Below, piece after piece: positions 28,015-38,144 of a DNA stretch of 64,000 nt. Origin of the DNA: Brevundimonas terrae (lineage in GTDB: Bacteria; Pseudomonadota; Alphaproteobacteria; Caulobacterales; Caulobacteraceae). The position numbers and the translations under genes were made by a program. Where the stretch lies: assembly GCF_011761985.1 (NCBI RefSeq), contig NZ_JAASQT010000006.1, positions 79,330 through 143,329 on the forward strand, in the 5' to 3' direction. Numbering within the stretch: the stretch's first letter is position 1; each line of letters opens with the position of its first letter. The notes under the pieces are model-generated. The model did not search any database, was not told where the DNA came from, and saw nothing but the letters and a program-made list of their open reading frames with translations.

Positions 28015-30027
28015 TCAGCCCTCCGCTTTCAGTTGGGCAAGGGCGTGGGTGCGAGCATCCTCGGTCGCCACAACCTCTTCCACCGGGATGTAGTAATCGC
28101 GGCGGTAGTTGAATGTATGGGCGATCGCCACGGCAATGACAGCCACGAAGCTGGCAGCCGCCAACCACCAGATGTACCAGATCAGCGCCATGCCGCAGAT
28201 ACCGGCCAGAACCGAAATGATCAGGCCAGCACCCGTATTGGACGGCATGTGGATGGCTTCGAAGCCCTTGGTCGGACGCTCATAGCCACGCTTCTTCATG
28301 TCGGCCCAAGAATCCGTGTCGTGGATGATCGGGGTCTTGGCGAAATTGTAGGCTGGCGGCGGCGAAGAGGTCGCCCATTCCAGCGTACGGCCATCCCACG
28401 GGTCACCCGTCTCGTCACGCAGCTTGTCGCGGTTGATGATCGAGACAGCGAACTGGATCAGCATGGCCAGAATACCGACCGCGATGATGACGACACCGAC
28501 AGCGGCGATAACGAACCAGATATGGTAGGCCGGATCATCGAACACGCGCATGCGGCGGGTTACGCCCATAAAGCCCAGCACATAGAGCGGGGCAAAGGCG
28601 ACCCAGAAGCCGACAACCCAGCACCAGAAGCTGACCAGACCCCATTTGCGGTCCAGCTTGAAGCCGAAGGCCTTGGGCCACCAGTAGTTGATGGCCGCAA
28701 ACAGGCCGAACAGCACGCCACCGATGATGACGTTGTGGAAGTGGGCGATCAGGAACAGCGAGTTGTGCAGCACGAAGTCAGCCGGCGGAACCGCCAGCAT
28801 GACACCCGTCATACCGCCCAGAACGAAGGTCAGCATGAAGGCGATCAGCCACATCATCGGCAGCTCGAAACGGATGCGGCCGCGATACATGGTGAACAAC
28901 CAGTTGAATATCTTCGCCCCTGTCGGGATGGAGATAATCATCGTGGTGATGCCGAAGAACGAGTTCACCGACGCGCCCGAGCCCATGGTGAAGAAGTGGT
29001 GCAGCCACACCAGATAGGACAGCACAGTGATACACACGGTGGCGTAAACCATCGAGGTATAGCCGAACAGGCGCTTGCTGGAGAAGGTCGAGGCGACTTC
29101 CGAGAACACGCCGAACAGCGGCAGGATCAGGATGTAGACCTCGGGGTGACCCCAGATCCAGATCAGGTTCACGTACATCATCGGGTTGCCGCCGAAGTCG
29201 TTCGTGAAGAAGTTGGTGCCGATGTAACGGTCAGCCGACAGCAGGGCCAGCGTGGCGGTCAGGATCGGGAAGGATGCCACGATCAGGACGTTGGCGCACA
29301 GCGAGGTCCAGGTGAAGACCGGCATCTTCATGATACCCATACCCGGCGCGCGCATCTTCACGATGGTGGCGATCAGGTTGATCCCCGACAAGGTGGTGCC
29401 GACACCGGCGATCTGCAGCGACCAGATATAATAGTCCATGCCGACGCCGGGGCTGTAACCAATGCCCGACAGCGGCGGATAGGCCAGCCAGCCGGTGCGG
29501 GCGAATTCGCCCACAAACAGCGAAGCCATCACCATGACGCCGCCCACCGTTGTCATCCAGAACGAGAAATTGTTTAGGAACGGGAAGGAAACGTCACGCG
29601 CGCCGATCTGTAGCGGGACCAGATAGTTCATCAGGCCCGTAATCATCGGCATGGCCACAAAGAAGATCATGATCACGCCGTGGGCGGTGAAGATCTGGTC
29701 ATAGTGGTGTGCGTTCAGATAGCCCTCGGACCCGCCAAAGGCCATGGCCTGTTGCAGGCGCATCATCAGGGCATCGGCAAAGCCGCGCAGGAACATGATC
29801 AAACCAAGGATCATGTACATGATGCCGATCTTCTTGTGATCGACGGTCGTGAACCACTCTTTCCAGAGATAGCCCCACATCTTGTATTTGGTCAGCAGGG
29901 CCAGCACGGCCAGACCGCCCAGAACAACCACGGCAAAGGTGACGTGGACGATCGGGTCGGCAGGGATGGCTGCCCAGCTCAGACGCCCCAACAAGGGCGT
30001 AGTTTCTACGATTGCTTCAGAAGCCAT
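28015..30027 (-). CDS. cyoB: Cytochrome o ubiquinol oxidase subunit I
   Basis: A 670-residue heme-copper oxidase catalytic subunit with about fifteen transmembrane helices. The low-spin heme ligand region [10 protein letters not shown], the copper-B/crosslink motif [12 protein letters not shown], and the HHFFTMG and HFHNVIIGG histidine ligands are all visible. With the other Cyo subunits it oxidises ubiquinol, reduces oxygen to water and pumps protons across the inner membrane. It contains one heme b and the heme o3-CuB centre by family. The start is eight bases after the cyoA stop. Confidence 0.96.
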   Translation of the reverse strand: MASEAIVETTPLLGRLSWAAIPADPIVHVTFAVVVLGGLAVLALLTKYKMWGYLWKEWFTTVDHKKIGIMYMILGLIMFLRGFADALMMRLQQAMAFGGSEGYLNAHHYDQIFTAHGVIMIFFVAMPMITGLMNYLVPLQIGARDVSFPFLNNFSFWMTTVGGVMVMASLFVGEFARTGWLAYPPLSGIGYSPGVGMDYYIWSLQIAGVGTTLSGINLIATIVKMRAPGMGIMKMPVFTWTSLCANVLIVASFPILTATLALLSADRYIGTNFFTNDFGGNPMMYVNLIWIWGHPEVYILILPLFGVFSEVASTFSSKRLFGYTSMVYATVCITVLSYLVWLHHFFTMGSGASVNSFFGITTMIISIPTGAKIFNWLFTMYRGRIRFELPMMWLIAFMLTFVLGGMTGVMLAVPPADFVLHNSLFLIAHFHNVIIGGVLFGLFAAINYWWPKAFGFKLDRKWGLVSFWCWVVGFWVAFAPLYVLGFMGVTRRMRVFDDPAYHIWFVIAAVGVVIIAVGILAMLIQFAVSIINRDKLRDETGDPWDGRTLEWATSSPPPAYNFAKTPIIHDTDSWADMKKRGYERPTKGFEAIHMPSNTGAGLIISVLAGICGMALIWYIWWLAAASFVAVIAVAIAHTFNYRRDYYIPVEEVVATEDARTHALAQLKAEG

Positions 30028-30035
30028 GACGGGAC

Positions 30036-31325
30036 TCAGGATTGCGAGGCAGGCGTCAGCGACGCTGCCACGGCAGGAAGGGTTTGCGGACCGGCCTGTG
30101 CGGCATTGACCGCAACCGCTTCAGGAACCTTGCCCGGGGCCGCAAGCGCAGCGCCGGTGAGGCGATTGAACGGGTCGGCGCGCTCCAGGGTCCGCGCATT
30201 TTGCTGGCGGCGCAGATTGGCCTCGATGGCGGCGCGTTCGGCCTCCAGCGGGGTGCAGACCTGCATCACATAGCTTTCGCCGCTACCGAACACGGCATCG
30301 CCGCGACGGGCGAACTTGTCATAGACCAGCGGCCAGGTATTGCTGACAGCCGCCAGACCCAGACCGCCCTTGCGGTCGATATCCATCATCTCGCCCATGC
30401 ACATCTTGCCCGGCGTGACGCACATATTGACCACGGCGTTGAACAGCATCGCATCGACACTGTTATAATAGGTGACCGGAACCTTCTCGGACGGCTTTTC
30501 CAGTTCCAGATAGGTGTCGCGATCCAGAGCCTGACCGGCGGCGCGTACCTTGGCGACCCACTGGTCAAAACCGGCATCATCCACGCCACGCGCGGCAAAG
30601 CGCATGTTCGAGAAGCCGTCGCCCGAATAGTTGGCCGAGAAGCCGACATAGTCGCCCGGACGGTTGATGACCGCGTGCAGCTTGGTCTCCATGCCCGGCA
30701 TGGCATAGATCTGGCCCGCCATGGCCGGAATATAGAACGAGTTCATCACGCCCGTAGCGGTGATGTGGAAGCGGATCGGACGATCGACCGGCGCAACCAG
30801 CTCATTGACCGTGGCAATGCCGTATTCCGGATAGATGAACAGCCATTTCCAGTCCATCGCCACCACTTCGACCTGCAGGGTCTTGTGGTCTTCGGTCACG
30901 GCCTGATTTTCATCGATCCGGTCCAGCGGACGATAGGGGTCCAGAAGGTGGGTCCCCGTCCAGGTCACAGCGCCCAGACAAATGATGATCAGCAGCGGAA
31001 CCGCCCAGATCACCAGTTCGAGGTGGGTCGAGTGATCCCAGTCCGGATCATGTTCTTTTTCAACGGCCTTGTTCGAGGCGCGGTATTTCCACGCGAACCA
31101 GACGGTCAGCACCATAACAGGCACGATGACGATCAGCATCAACAGCACCGAGAAGACCAGAAGGTCGCGTTGCTGGATGGCGATGTCACCGGCAGGGGCC
31201 AGCACGACGGCTTCACAGCCAGCGAGGGCCGCCATGATTGGCGCAAGGGCGAGCGGCCTAAGGCGGCGTGATGTCATCACGCGCCGGGCCAGACTAACGG
31301 GGTGATCGGGCACAGTTTCGGTCAT
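30036..31325 (-). CDS. cyoA: Cytochrome o ubiquinol oxidase subunit II
   Basis: A 429-residue subunit II. A lipoprotein-type signal ends in LAGC with Cys37, then two transmembrane helices (about 58-80 and 104-126) and a periplasmic cupredoxin domain starting [18 protein letters not shown]. As in quinol oxidases, the CuA cysteine motif of cytochrome c oxidases is absent. An extended C-terminus rich in Ala/Pro lies beyond the COX-aromatic region. ATG at 31325 is chosen; an ATG at 31277 would give a shorter lipoprotein signal. It is the first gene of the seven-gene respiratory operon and is divergent from an MFS gene with 148 bases between. Confidence 0.93.
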   Translation of the reverse strand: MTETVPDHPVSLARRVMTSRRLRPLALAPIMAALAGCEAVVLAPAGDIAIQQRDLLVFSVLLMLIVIVPVMVLTVWFAWKYRASNKAVEKEHDPDWDHSTHLELVIWAVPLLIIICLGAVTWTGTHLLDPYRPLDRIDENQAVTEDHKTLQVEVVAMDWKWLFIYPEYGIATVNELVAPVDRPIRFHITATGVMNSFYIPAMAGQIYAMPGMETKLHAVINRPGDYVGFSANYSGDGFSNMRFAARGVDDAGFDQWVAKVRAAGQALDRDTYLELEKPSEKVPVTYYNSVDAMLFNAVVNMCVTPGKMCMGEMMDIDRKGGLGLAAVSNTWPLVYDKFARRGDAVFGSGESYVMQVCTPLEAERAAIEANLRRQQNARTLERADPFNRLTGAALAAPGKVPEAVAVNAAQAGPQTLPAVAASLTPASQS

Positions 31326-31473
31326 TGCACCCGCCCCGTAGCTCCACTGCCTAATGCGCGACATTGGACAATCCGCCCTATCCCCTCATTCCTTTTGTCG
31401 GAGCAAAGGAGCGGTTCATTCATTCTAACAGTATGGGCGCTTAGACGCCCCGTCTCAGAGAACGGCATTTGTC

Positions 31474-32808
31474 ATGAACGCTTCGGGCGCGCCTTCTTCC
31501 GAGTCCCTTGAACGGGACGCCAGCCAGATCAACGCGCGGCATGGCAAAATCGACGCAGGCGAAATTGCAGTCGGCGTAATTTTGGGTCGAACTTCCGAGT
31601 TTTTCGACTTTTTCGTCTATGCCATCGCCTCGGTCGTCGTTTTTCCGGCCCTGATCTTCCCCTATGCGGGTCCGCTGGGCGGCACCTTGCTGTCCTTCGC
31701 CGTCTTCGCGGTGGCCTTTTTGGCCCGCCCGCTCGGCTCGGCCCTGTTTATTGCCATTGACCGCAAATTCGGTCGCGGCACCAAGCTGACCATCGCCCTG
31801 CTGCTTCTGGGCGCGTCGACGGTCTGCCTCGGCTTCCTGCCCAGCTTCCAGACCGCCGGTCACTGGGCCGCGGTCATGCTGATCGTACTGCGTATCGGTC
31901 AGGGCGTGGCTCTGGGCGGCACATGGGACGGCATGCCGTCGCTGCTGGCTGTGTCGGCGCCGGCCAACAAAAAGGGCTGGTACGCCATGGTGCCGCAACT
32001 GGGCGCACCGCTGGGCCTGATCGTGGCCAGCGCCCTGTTCGCCTATCTGGTGGCCAAGCTGGCACCGCAAGACTTCTATAGCTGGGGCTGGCGCTATCCG
32101 TTCTTCGTGGCCTTCGCCATCAACGTGGTGGCCCTGTTTGCCCGCCTGCGTATCGTGGTGACCCCGACCTTCCAGGCCGCCTTCCTCTCCACCGAGTTGA
32201 AGCCGACCCCCATCATCTCGACCGTGCGCGAAGAGCACACCAAGATGCTGATCGGTATTTTTGCACCGCTGGCCACCTTTGCCATGTTCCACATGGTGAC
32301 GGTGTATCCGCTGTCGTGGGTTTACCTCTATACCGAGGAAAATCCGGCCCGCTTCCTGATGATCGAACTAATCGGTGCCTGTTTCGGTGTGGCCGCTATC
32401 GTGGCCTCGGGCTGGTTGGCCGACCGTTATGGCCGTCGCAAGCTGGTGGGTGGCTCGGCTGCGGCGATCGCTGCCTTCTCGGGCTTTGCGCCGCAACTGC
32501 TGGACGGCGGTGTGGCTGGCGAGCTGACCTATATGATCGTCGGCTTTATCCTTCTGGGTCTGGCCTTTGGTCAGGCTTCGGGCGTCATCGCCAACAGCTT
32601 CAACCCGCGTAACCGTTACACCGCCTCGGCCCTGACCTCGGACTTTGCCTGGCTGTTCGGTGCCGGTTTCGCGCCGCTGGCTGCGCTGTGGCTGTCCTCG
32701 ACCTTCGGTGTCGGTGCGGGTGGTCTTTACCTGCTGTCGGGTGCCGTTGTGACCCTGCTGGTTCTGTGGTGGAATCGCACACTGGCCGCCAGCAACAGCA
32801 ACGACTGA
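31474..32808 (+). CDS. MFS transporter, metabolite:H+ symporter type
   Basis: A 444-residue twelve-helix major facilitator protein. The loop 2-3 motif FIAIDRKFGRGTKL and the second-half counterpart GWLADRYGRRKLVGG are MFS signatures; the N-terminal GRTSEFFDFFVYAIAS and RPLGSALF are characteristic of the metabolite:H+ symporter (MHS) branch, whose members import carboxylates, betaine or shikimate. The particular substrate cannot be told. It is divergent from cyoA and ends at a strong terminator. Confidence 0.85.
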   Translation: MNASGAPSSESLERDASQINARHGKIDAGEIAVGVILGRTSEFFDFFVYAIASVVVFPALIFPYAGPLGGTLLSFAVFAVAFLARPLGSALFIAIDRKFGRGTKLTIALLLLGASTVCLGFLPSFQTAGHWAAVMLIVLRIGQGVALGGTWDGMPSLLAVSAPANKKGWYAMVPQLGAPLGLIVASALFAYLVAKLAPQDFYSWGWRYPFFVAFAINVVALFARLRIVVTPTFQAAFLSTELKPTPIISTVREEHTKMLIGIFAPLATFAMFHMVTVYPLSWVYLYTEENPARFLMIELIGACFGVAAIVASGWLADRYGRRKLVGGSAAAIAAFSGFAPQLLDGGVAGELTYMIVGFILLGLAFGQASGVIANSFNPRNRYTASALTSDFAWLFGAGFAPLAALWLSSTFGVGAGGLYLLSGAVVTLLVLWWNRTLAASNSND

Positions 32809-32826
32809 TCCGGTTCTCCGGTATGT

Positions 32827-32859
32827 CAAAAGGCCCGCCTTCACAGGCGGGCCTTTTTT
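32827..32859. terminator. Bidirectional rho-independent terminator
   Basis: AAAGGCCCGCCT (32829-32840) pairs with AGGCGGGCCTTT around a TCAC loop and continues into six Ts; the minus side ends in TTTTG. It separates the convergent MFS and FMN reductase genes. Confidence 0.9.
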
Positions 32860-32883
32860 CATGCGCCATGGGCCGTGGGGGCC

Positions 32884-33438
32884 TCAGCCTTTGTGCTTGA
32901 TCGCAAAATCGTGGAACGCCTTCAGATAATCGCCGAGGAATTTGGCGGTATCCGCATTGGCAATGGCCCCATCCTCGCCAATGAGGTCCGGCTTGAACTG
33001 CAGATAGACTTCTGTCTGGTTCATCTGGATCACATTCAGAAAGCCCAGCACAGGACGCAGCGCCGCCTGCGCCACCGCCGTACCGATAGCTCCCGGCGAG
33101 GTGCCGATGACCGCCACCGGCTTGCCCGCGAAACTGTTGGTGCCCCACGGACGGCTGGCCCAGTCGAGGGCATTTTTCAGACCGCCGGGGATGGAGCGGT
33201 TATATTCCGGCGTCACGATCAAAATGGCATCTGCCGCTTCAATCGCGGTCTTCAGGGCACGTCCCTCGGCCGGATAGTCCGCATCATAGTCATAGGAATA
33301 GAGCGGCAGATTACCGATCGCGATCTCGCTGAAACTCACCCCCTCGGGGGCAAGCTTTTCCAGCGCACCGGCCAGTTTACGGTTGATGGACGCCTTGGCG
33401 AGGCTGCCGATAATAATACCGACCTTGATCGCAGTCAT
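32884..33438 (-). CDS. NADPH-dependent FMN reductase
   Basis: A 184-residue flavodoxin-fold reductase. The FMN phosphate loop GSLAKASINRKLA is at 11-23 and the flavin-edge motif PEYNRSIPGGLKNALDW near 75-91 is that of the ChrR/ArsH/azoreductase group. Such cytoplasmic enzymes reduce quinones, chromate or FMN with NAD(P)H. Natural substrate not assigned. It stands alone, downstream of pncB in orientation but 82 bases away. Confidence 0.87.
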   Translation of the reverse strand: MTAIKVGIIIGSLAKASINRKLAGALEKLAPEGVSFSEIAIGNLPLYSYDYDADYPAEGRALKTAIEAADAILIVTPEYNRSIPGGLKNALDWASRPWGTNSFAGKPVAVIGTSPGAIGTAVAQAALRPVLGFLNVIQMNQTEVYLQFKPDLIGEDGAIANADTAKFLGDYLKAFHDFAIKHKG

Positions 33439-33520
33439 AAGCGGGCTCCGGTTGAAATGGATATGCAGCCTATCAATGCCTGCACACCCAAGCCGTTCCG
33501 AAAACCCGCGCTATGACAAT

Positions 33521-34831
33521 CTAGACGCGCACCTCGCGACGGTCGCGGCCCGCCTCGCCAAACACCCGCTGATAGCGTTCGATTTCGGCGGCATCGCCGG
33601 TGGCCTTGGCACGGTTGTCCGACAGCTTGACCACCGGACGCCCCGCCGCCTGCGTGACCTTGCACACCAGCGAAATCGGCGACAGTTCCGGCGTTTCAAC
33701 CGGCGCACAGTCTCGGAAGTCGTTGGTCAGATTGGTGCCCCAGCCAAAGCTGGTCCGCACACGGCCTTTGAAATGGGCATGGGCGGTTTCAATCGTATCG
33801 ACATCCAGACCATCGGCCAGAACCAGCAACTTGTCCTTGGGGTCCACGCCCTTGGACTTCCACCAGTCCATAATGATCTCGCCGCCCTCGATGGGCGGGG
33901 CGCTGTCGGGCCTAAAGCCCTTCCACTCGGCCAGCCATGAGGGCGCATCGGCCAAAAACGCCTCTGTGCCAAACGCATCGGGCAGCACCACCAGCAGATT
34001 GCCGTGATAGGTCTGGCGCCATTCTTCCAGCACCCGATAGGGCGCATCGCGCAGGGCGTTATCGTCATCGCCCGCCAAGGCTGCCACCACCATCGGCAGT
34101 TCGTGGCCATTGGTGCCGACGGCCTCCATGTCGTTATTCATGGCCAACAGCACATTGGACGTGCCGATAAAGGCATCGCCCAGCCCCGCTTTCATCGCCT
34201 CGACACACCATCCCTGCCACAGGAAACCGTGACGGCGGCGGGTGCCGAAATCCGAGATCGACAGGTTTTCCAGCTTACGGAGGCGCTCGATCTTTTCCCA
34301 CAGCTTGGTCTTGGCGCGCGAATAGAGAATATCCAGTTCGAACCGCCCCAGACGAGCCAGAGCGCCCCGCGCCCGAAGCTCGTTAATGATCGACAGGGCG
34401 GGGATTTCCCACAAGGTCACATCGGCCCATGACCCGCTAAAGGTCAGGCGATACTGGCCATCTTCGGTTCTCGCCAGTTCGTATTCGGGCAGTTGATAGG
34501 TCGAAAGCCAGGCCAGAAAATCGGGCGTGAAAATCTGCTTCACACCGTAAAACGTATTGCCGCCCAACCAGATCAACTCGCGATTGGTGAACCGCAAGGT
34601 GCGGGCATGATCCAGTTGCGCCCGCAGTTCGGCCTCGTCGATTTCCGCCGCCAGCTTCACCGAGGTCGAGCGGTTGATAACGCTGAACGTCACCGGCACA
34701 TCGCGGAAGCGACGCCAGATCAGTTGCAGCATCAACAGCTTGTAGAAGTCCGTATCCAGCAAGCTGCGGACAATCGGGTCCAGTCGCCAACTATGGTCAT
34801 AGGCACGTTTGGCCAGATCAACACTGGGCAT
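33521..34831 (-). CDS. pncB: Nicotinate phosphoribosyltransferase
   Basis: A 436-residue enzyme that couples nicotinate to PRPP with ATP stimulation, making nicotinate mononucleotide in NAD salvage. [13 protein letters not shown] at the N-terminus, the [11 protein letters not shown] motif near 210 and [11 protein letters not shown] are PncB signatures; the regulatory histidine region lies in TNGHELPMV. Length fits the family. The start is three bases after the KefB/C-type antiporter stop on the same strand, suggesting cotranscription without obvious functional link. Confidence 0.94.
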   Translation of the reverse strand: MPSVDLAKRAYDHSWRLDPIVRSLLDTDFYKLLMLQLIWRRFRDVPVTFSVINRSTSVKLAAEIDEAELRAQLDHARTLRFTNRELIWLGGNTFYGVKQIFTPDFLAWLSTYQLPEYELARTEDGQYRLTFSGSWADVTLWEIPALSIINELRARGALARLGRFELDILYSRAKTKLWEKIERLRKLENLSISDFGTRRRHGFLWQGWCVEAMKAGLGDAFIGTSNVLLAMNNDMEAVGTNGHELPMVVAALAGDDDNALRDAPYRVLEEWRQTYHGNLLVVLPDAFGTEAFLADAPSWLAEWKGFRPDSAPPIEGGEIIMDWWKSKGVDPKDKLLVLADGLDVDTIETAHAHFKGRVRTSFGWGTNLTNDFRDCAPVETPELSPISLVCKVTQAAGRPVVKLSDNRAKATGDAAEIERYQRVFGEAGRDRREVRV

Positions 34832-34834
34832 GGA

Positions 34835-36685
34835 TTAGAGGCTCTCCGGTGCGGGCGGCGCGTCGCCGGTCGTGATGACGCGTCCTTCCTTCTCCGGTTT
34901 GATATACGGCGCAGGTGTGGGTGTTGTCATGTTCCCGCGCATCAAAGAACGCCCCGCCGTCATGCCGCCCGCCAGTTGCAAGGTCAGCCGCTCGCGGTCG
35001 CGATGGCGGACCTCCTCGATGGTTTCTTCGATCTCGACATCCGGCACATCCAGTTCACGCAGCACCTGCGCCCCGAAGGCCAGAGCCGATTCAAACGTCT
35101 CGCGGATTTCAAAATCGACGCCCGCCTGAATAAGCCGTATCGACGCCCCGCGATCAAAGGCCCGCGCATAGACTTTGACATTGGGGAATTCGTGCTTGAG
35201 CAACTGCACGATATGGTCGGTGGCCTCGGCATTATCGATGCAGACCAGCACCGCCTCGGCCTTGGTCACACCCGAAGCGCGCAAGGTGTCCAGACGCGTT
35301 CCGTCGCCATAATAAACCTTGAAGCCGAAGGTGGCGGCAGCCTGAATCATATCGATGTCTTTTTCGATGATGCTGACATCGACACCGCGCGCCAGCAGCG
35401 GCTGTGACACCACCTGCGAGAAACGGCCAAAGCCGATAATCAGCACGCGCCCTTCCAGTTCACTGGCCGCATCCACATCATCGACATCATCAATGCCGCG
35501 TTCTTTTTCCGGCGGCATCAGACGCGACAGGGCCAGTGTCGTCAGCGGCGTCAACGCCATCGAAAGGATGACAATGGCCGTCAGGGCCGCGCTGGCCTGT
35601 GCGCCGATCACACCGGCTGTGGCCGCCGCGCTATAGAGGACAAAGGCGAACTCGCCCCCTTGCGCGAACAGGGCCGCCCGCTCGATCGCCTCGCGGTTGG
35701 AGGCCTTGAAGACGCGGGCCACGACATAGATCACCAGCGCCTTGGCCAGCATGAAGGCGGCCAGCCCTGCCAGCACCACCTTCCAGTCATTGGCCACCAC
35801 CGACAGGTCCAGCGCCATGCCGACCGACAGGAAGAACAGCCCCAAAAGGATGGCGCGGAACGGCTCTACATCGGCCTCTAACTGATGCCGGAAGGTAGAA
35901 TCCGACAACAGAACGCCTGCAAGGAAGGCCCCCATGGCCATCGACAGCCCGACCGTATCCAGCAGCCACGCCGTACCGGCCACCACCAGCAGGGCCGAGG
36001 CCGTCATCACCTCGCGGCCGCCATTTCGGGCCAGAAAGCCGAACACCGGATTGATCAGATAGCGCCCGAAGGCCAGCACGCCCGCCACGGCCGCAACCGC
36101 AAAGACGATGACCTGCCACAGAGGCTCGCCCGTTCCTGTGTCGGCGACGGGGGCCATCTGCGCGCCCATAACCGCAACAATGGCCAGCAGCGGCACGATG
36201 GCGAGGTCTTCAAACAAAAGCACCGAAACGGCCCGACGTCCGGCCTCGCTGGCCAACTGGCCGCGTTCCTCCAGCATCTGCATGATGACCGCGGTCGAGG
36301 ACATGACAAAACCCATCGCCCCGACAAAGGCCACGGGCGCAGACACCCCCGCCGCCATGGCAATCAGGGTCAGGGCCAGACAGGACAATCCGACCTGCGC
36401 CGTGCCAAGGCCGAATATCTCGCCCTTCATCGCCCAAAGACGGCTGGGCCGCATCTCCAGTCCGATGATGAACAGGAAGATGACCACGCCGAACTCGGCC
36501 ACATGCAGGATGGTCTGCGGTTCCTTGACCAGAGCCAGTCCGAACGGGCCAAGCGCCAAACCTGCCACCAGATAGCCCAGCACCGAACCCAGACCGATCT
36601 TGCGGAACACCGCCACCCCGACCACGCCTGCACCCAAGAGTGCGGCGACATGGCCCAAACCCATGCCGGCAGTTTCTGCGGCCAT
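34835..36685 (-). CDS. Monovalent cation:proton antiporter-2 (KefB/KefC type)
   Basis: A 616-residue antiporter. The N-terminal membrane domain (about 1-385, twelve or so helices) contains the CPA2 motifs GYLVAGLALGPFGL and QGGEFAFVL; the C-terminal RCK/TrkA-N domain begins at VLIIGFGRFSQVV near residue 410 with the dinucleotide-binding fold and continues through DIDMIQAA and YYGDGTRLD. This is the architecture of glutathione-gated potassium efflux systems; gating partners KefF/KefG are not adjacent. ATG at 36685 with GAGG upstream is chosen although the frame stays open another 100 codons; translation from farther upstream would add a non-homologous hydrophilic stretch. Confidence 0.88.
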   Translation of the reverse strand: MAAETAGMGLGHVAALLGAGVVGVAVFRKIGLGSVLGYLVAGLALGPFGLALVKEPQTILHVAEFGVVIFLFIIGLEMRPSRLWAMKGEIFGLGTAQVGLSCLALTLIAMAAGVSAPVAFVGAMGFVMSSTAVIMQMLEERGQLASEAGRRAVSVLLFEDLAIVPLLAIVAVMGAQMAPVADTGTGEPLWQVIVFAVAAVAGVLAFGRYLINPVFGFLARNGGREVMTASALLVVAGTAWLLDTVGLSMAMGAFLAGVLLSDSTFRHQLEADVEPFRAILLGLFFLSVGMALDLSVVANDWKVVLAGLAAFMLAKALVIYVVARVFKASNREAIERAALFAQGGEFAFVLYSAAATAGVIGAQASAALTAIVILSMALTPLTTLALSRLMPPEKERGIDDVDDVDAASELEGRVLIIGFGRFSQVVSQPLLARGVDVSIIEKDIDMIQAAATFGFKVYYGDGTRLDTLRASGVTKAEAVLVCIDNAEATDHIVQLLKHEFPNVKVYARAFDRGASIRLIQAGVDFEIRETFESALAFGAQVLRELDVPDVEIEETIEEVRHRDRERLTLQLAGGMTAGRSLMRGNMTTPTPAPYIKPEKEGRVITTGDAPPAPESL

Positions 36686-36919
36686 GGCCACCCTCGCTTG
36701 AATGACGGCCACAGCATCGCAATGAATGCGATCTGCCCTGCCCTTGCCCAATCCGCTTAACGAACAGCCTGTTGGGTCGTTCCCGCACAGTCCTATGCAG
36801 AACGGCGCGTGTAAACCGCCTGCGTAAAGCGCTGATCGCCCGCTGCACGCTCGGGGGAACCGCCAGCCTGTTCCATGCCTTTGAACAGCATACCTGTCGT
36901 CGTCCCCCAAGGAGCCGTT

Positions 36920-37330
36920 ATGAAAATCCGTGACCTTATGAGCCGTGATATCCATGTCGCCCGCCCCGAAGACAGCCTTCAGCATGTGGCTCGCCGTATG
37001 GCCGATGGTGATTTCGGCTTCATGCCTGTGGTGGAGGGCGAACGCCTGATCGGCACCGTTACCGACCGCGATATCGCCGTGCGGGCCGTCGCCACGGGGG
37101 CCGGACCCGAACAGGCGGTATCGGAATTCCTGTCGCGCGATGCCATTACGGTTCTGGATACGGACGAGCTGAAAATCGCGCTGGACCTGATGAGCCGTGC
37201 GCGTATCCGCCGCCTGCCTGTCATAGACAAAAATGCGCGACTGGTCGGCGTCGTGTCGCTTGGCGACCTGTCCGTAAAGGTTAAGGAACGCTATGCCGGA
37301 GAGGCTCTGGAAAGCATATCCCAGCCATAA
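36920..37330 (+). CDS. Tandem CBS domain protein
   Basis: A 136-residue cytoplasmic protein made of two CBS domains: DLMSRDIHVARPEDSLQHVA with GTVTDRDIAVRA in the first and FLSRDAITVLDTDELKIALD with GVVSLGDLSVK in the second. Paired CBS domains bind adenosine nucleotides. AAGGAG five bases before the ATG fixes the start. It is divergent from the KefB/C antiporter. Partner unknown. Confidence 0.88.
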   Translation: MKIRDLMSRDIHVARPEDSLQHVARRMADGDFGFMPVVEGERLIGTVTDRDIAVRAVATGAGPEQAVSEFLSRDAITVLDTDELKIALDLMSRARIRRLPVIDKNARLVGVVSLGDLSVKVKERYAGEALESISQP

Positions 37331-37360
37331 ACCACTGAATCACGACGTTATTCATAGCCA

Positions 37361-37443
37361 ACCCCGTTCAGGCTCGGTAACCATCTCTCCCAAGAGGTCG
37401 ATAACCGCTATCGGCTAAGGTTACCGACCTGAAGGTACGGGGT
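37361..37443 (+). ncRNA. Candidate structured leader RNA (three-way junction)
   Basis: A long closing stem can be drawn in three blocks: ACCCCGT 37361-37367 with 37437-37443; TCAGG 37368-37372 with 37428-37432; CGGTAACC 37375-37382 with 37419-37426. That is 20 Watson-Crick pairs. Inside it two further hairpins form: CTCT 37385-37388 with 37393-37396, and CGATA 37399-37403 with TATCG 37409-37413. The result is a compact three-way junction ending seven bases before the ATG at 37451, with the GGGG that would serve as ribosome site inside the closing stem. It matches no riboswitch class I recognise. Confidence 0.6.
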
Positions 37444-37450
37444 AGGCTTG

Positions 37451-38050
37451 ATGGCACGCGCACAATTCCAAAAAGGTCAGAAGGTCTGGGTCGAGAGCGT
37501 CGGCCTGTGGGCCGAAATCGAGCGGGTCATCCCTGTCTGGGCCAAAGGCTTTGAAGAGCCTGTGCGTGTCACCTACGAACTGGGTCTGGGGCGCGAATTC
37601 CAGAACCACGAACTGCAATCGCCCGAAAGCGAGGCGCTGAGCAGCAATCTGGGCACTTGGCGCGTCTTGCGCGCGCGCAACAAGTGGCAGGACCAGAATG
37701 ACTGCGCCCACCACCCCTTCCCCGGCAGCTATCCGGTCGTCGTCACCGACGATGCCGACTGGGGCGGCTGGCGCGTGCCGGGTGCCGAATATGACCGTCT
37801 GCCCGAGAAAATCGAGCAACAGGCCCGCATCATTGCCTGTGCGCCGCAAATGCTCAACCTCCTCAACCAACTGGTCGAGAGCGTGGACGAGGCCCCTGAC
37901 GATGCGCCGCCCGAGACGCGCCGTCTGGCCGATGCCGCCAAGTCCGTCCTGCGCCGTATCCAGACCCAGCCCCTGCCGCCACGCAAAACGGCCCCCGCCG
38001 GAAAACCGGAAGCAACCCCCATCGCCAATAGCGACGAGACGCTCGCCTAA
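37451..38050 (+). CDS. Conserved-looking protein of unknown function
   Basis: A 199-residue soluble protein I do not recognise. The first half is well ordered, with a short beta-rich start (GQKVWVES) reminiscent of small barrel folds, then tryptophan-rich segments (WRVLRARNKWQ, DWGGWRVPG). A helical stretch from about 120 to 165 (KIEQQARIIACAPQMLNLLNQLVESV) is followed by a Pro/Ala-rich disordered tail. No signal peptide or membrane segment. It follows the structured RNA at 37361-37443 and precedes the PleC-like kinase by 94 bases on the same strand, so a regulatory or operonic link with the kinase is possible. Confidence 0.7.
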   Translation: MARAQFQKGQKVWVESVGLWAEIERVIPVWAKGFEEPVRVTYELGLGREFQNHELQSPESEALSSNLGTWRVLRARNKWQDQNDCAHHPFPGSYPVVVTDDADWGGWRVPGAEYDRLPEKIEQQARIIACAPQMLNLLNQLVESVDEAPDDAPPETRRLADAAKSVLRRIQTQPLPPRKTAPAGKPEATPIANSDETLA

Positions 38051-38144
38051 GGTCTTCCTCTTCGTCGCGACAGGCGGCTCTCGACACAGCTCGGCAAAAC
38101 AGCCTAGGTTTCCCTTATTCGAACACGGATAGGGAGCCTTCGTT

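Noticed and set aside
27985..29577. 530-codon open frame opposite cyoB
   Set aside because: Antisense shadow of a conserved oxidase subunit; no recognisable motif.
36840..36919. Possible long-range pairing GGGGGA/TCCCCC before the CBS gene
   Set aside because: Only six pairs separated by about 50 bases; no supporting internal helices.
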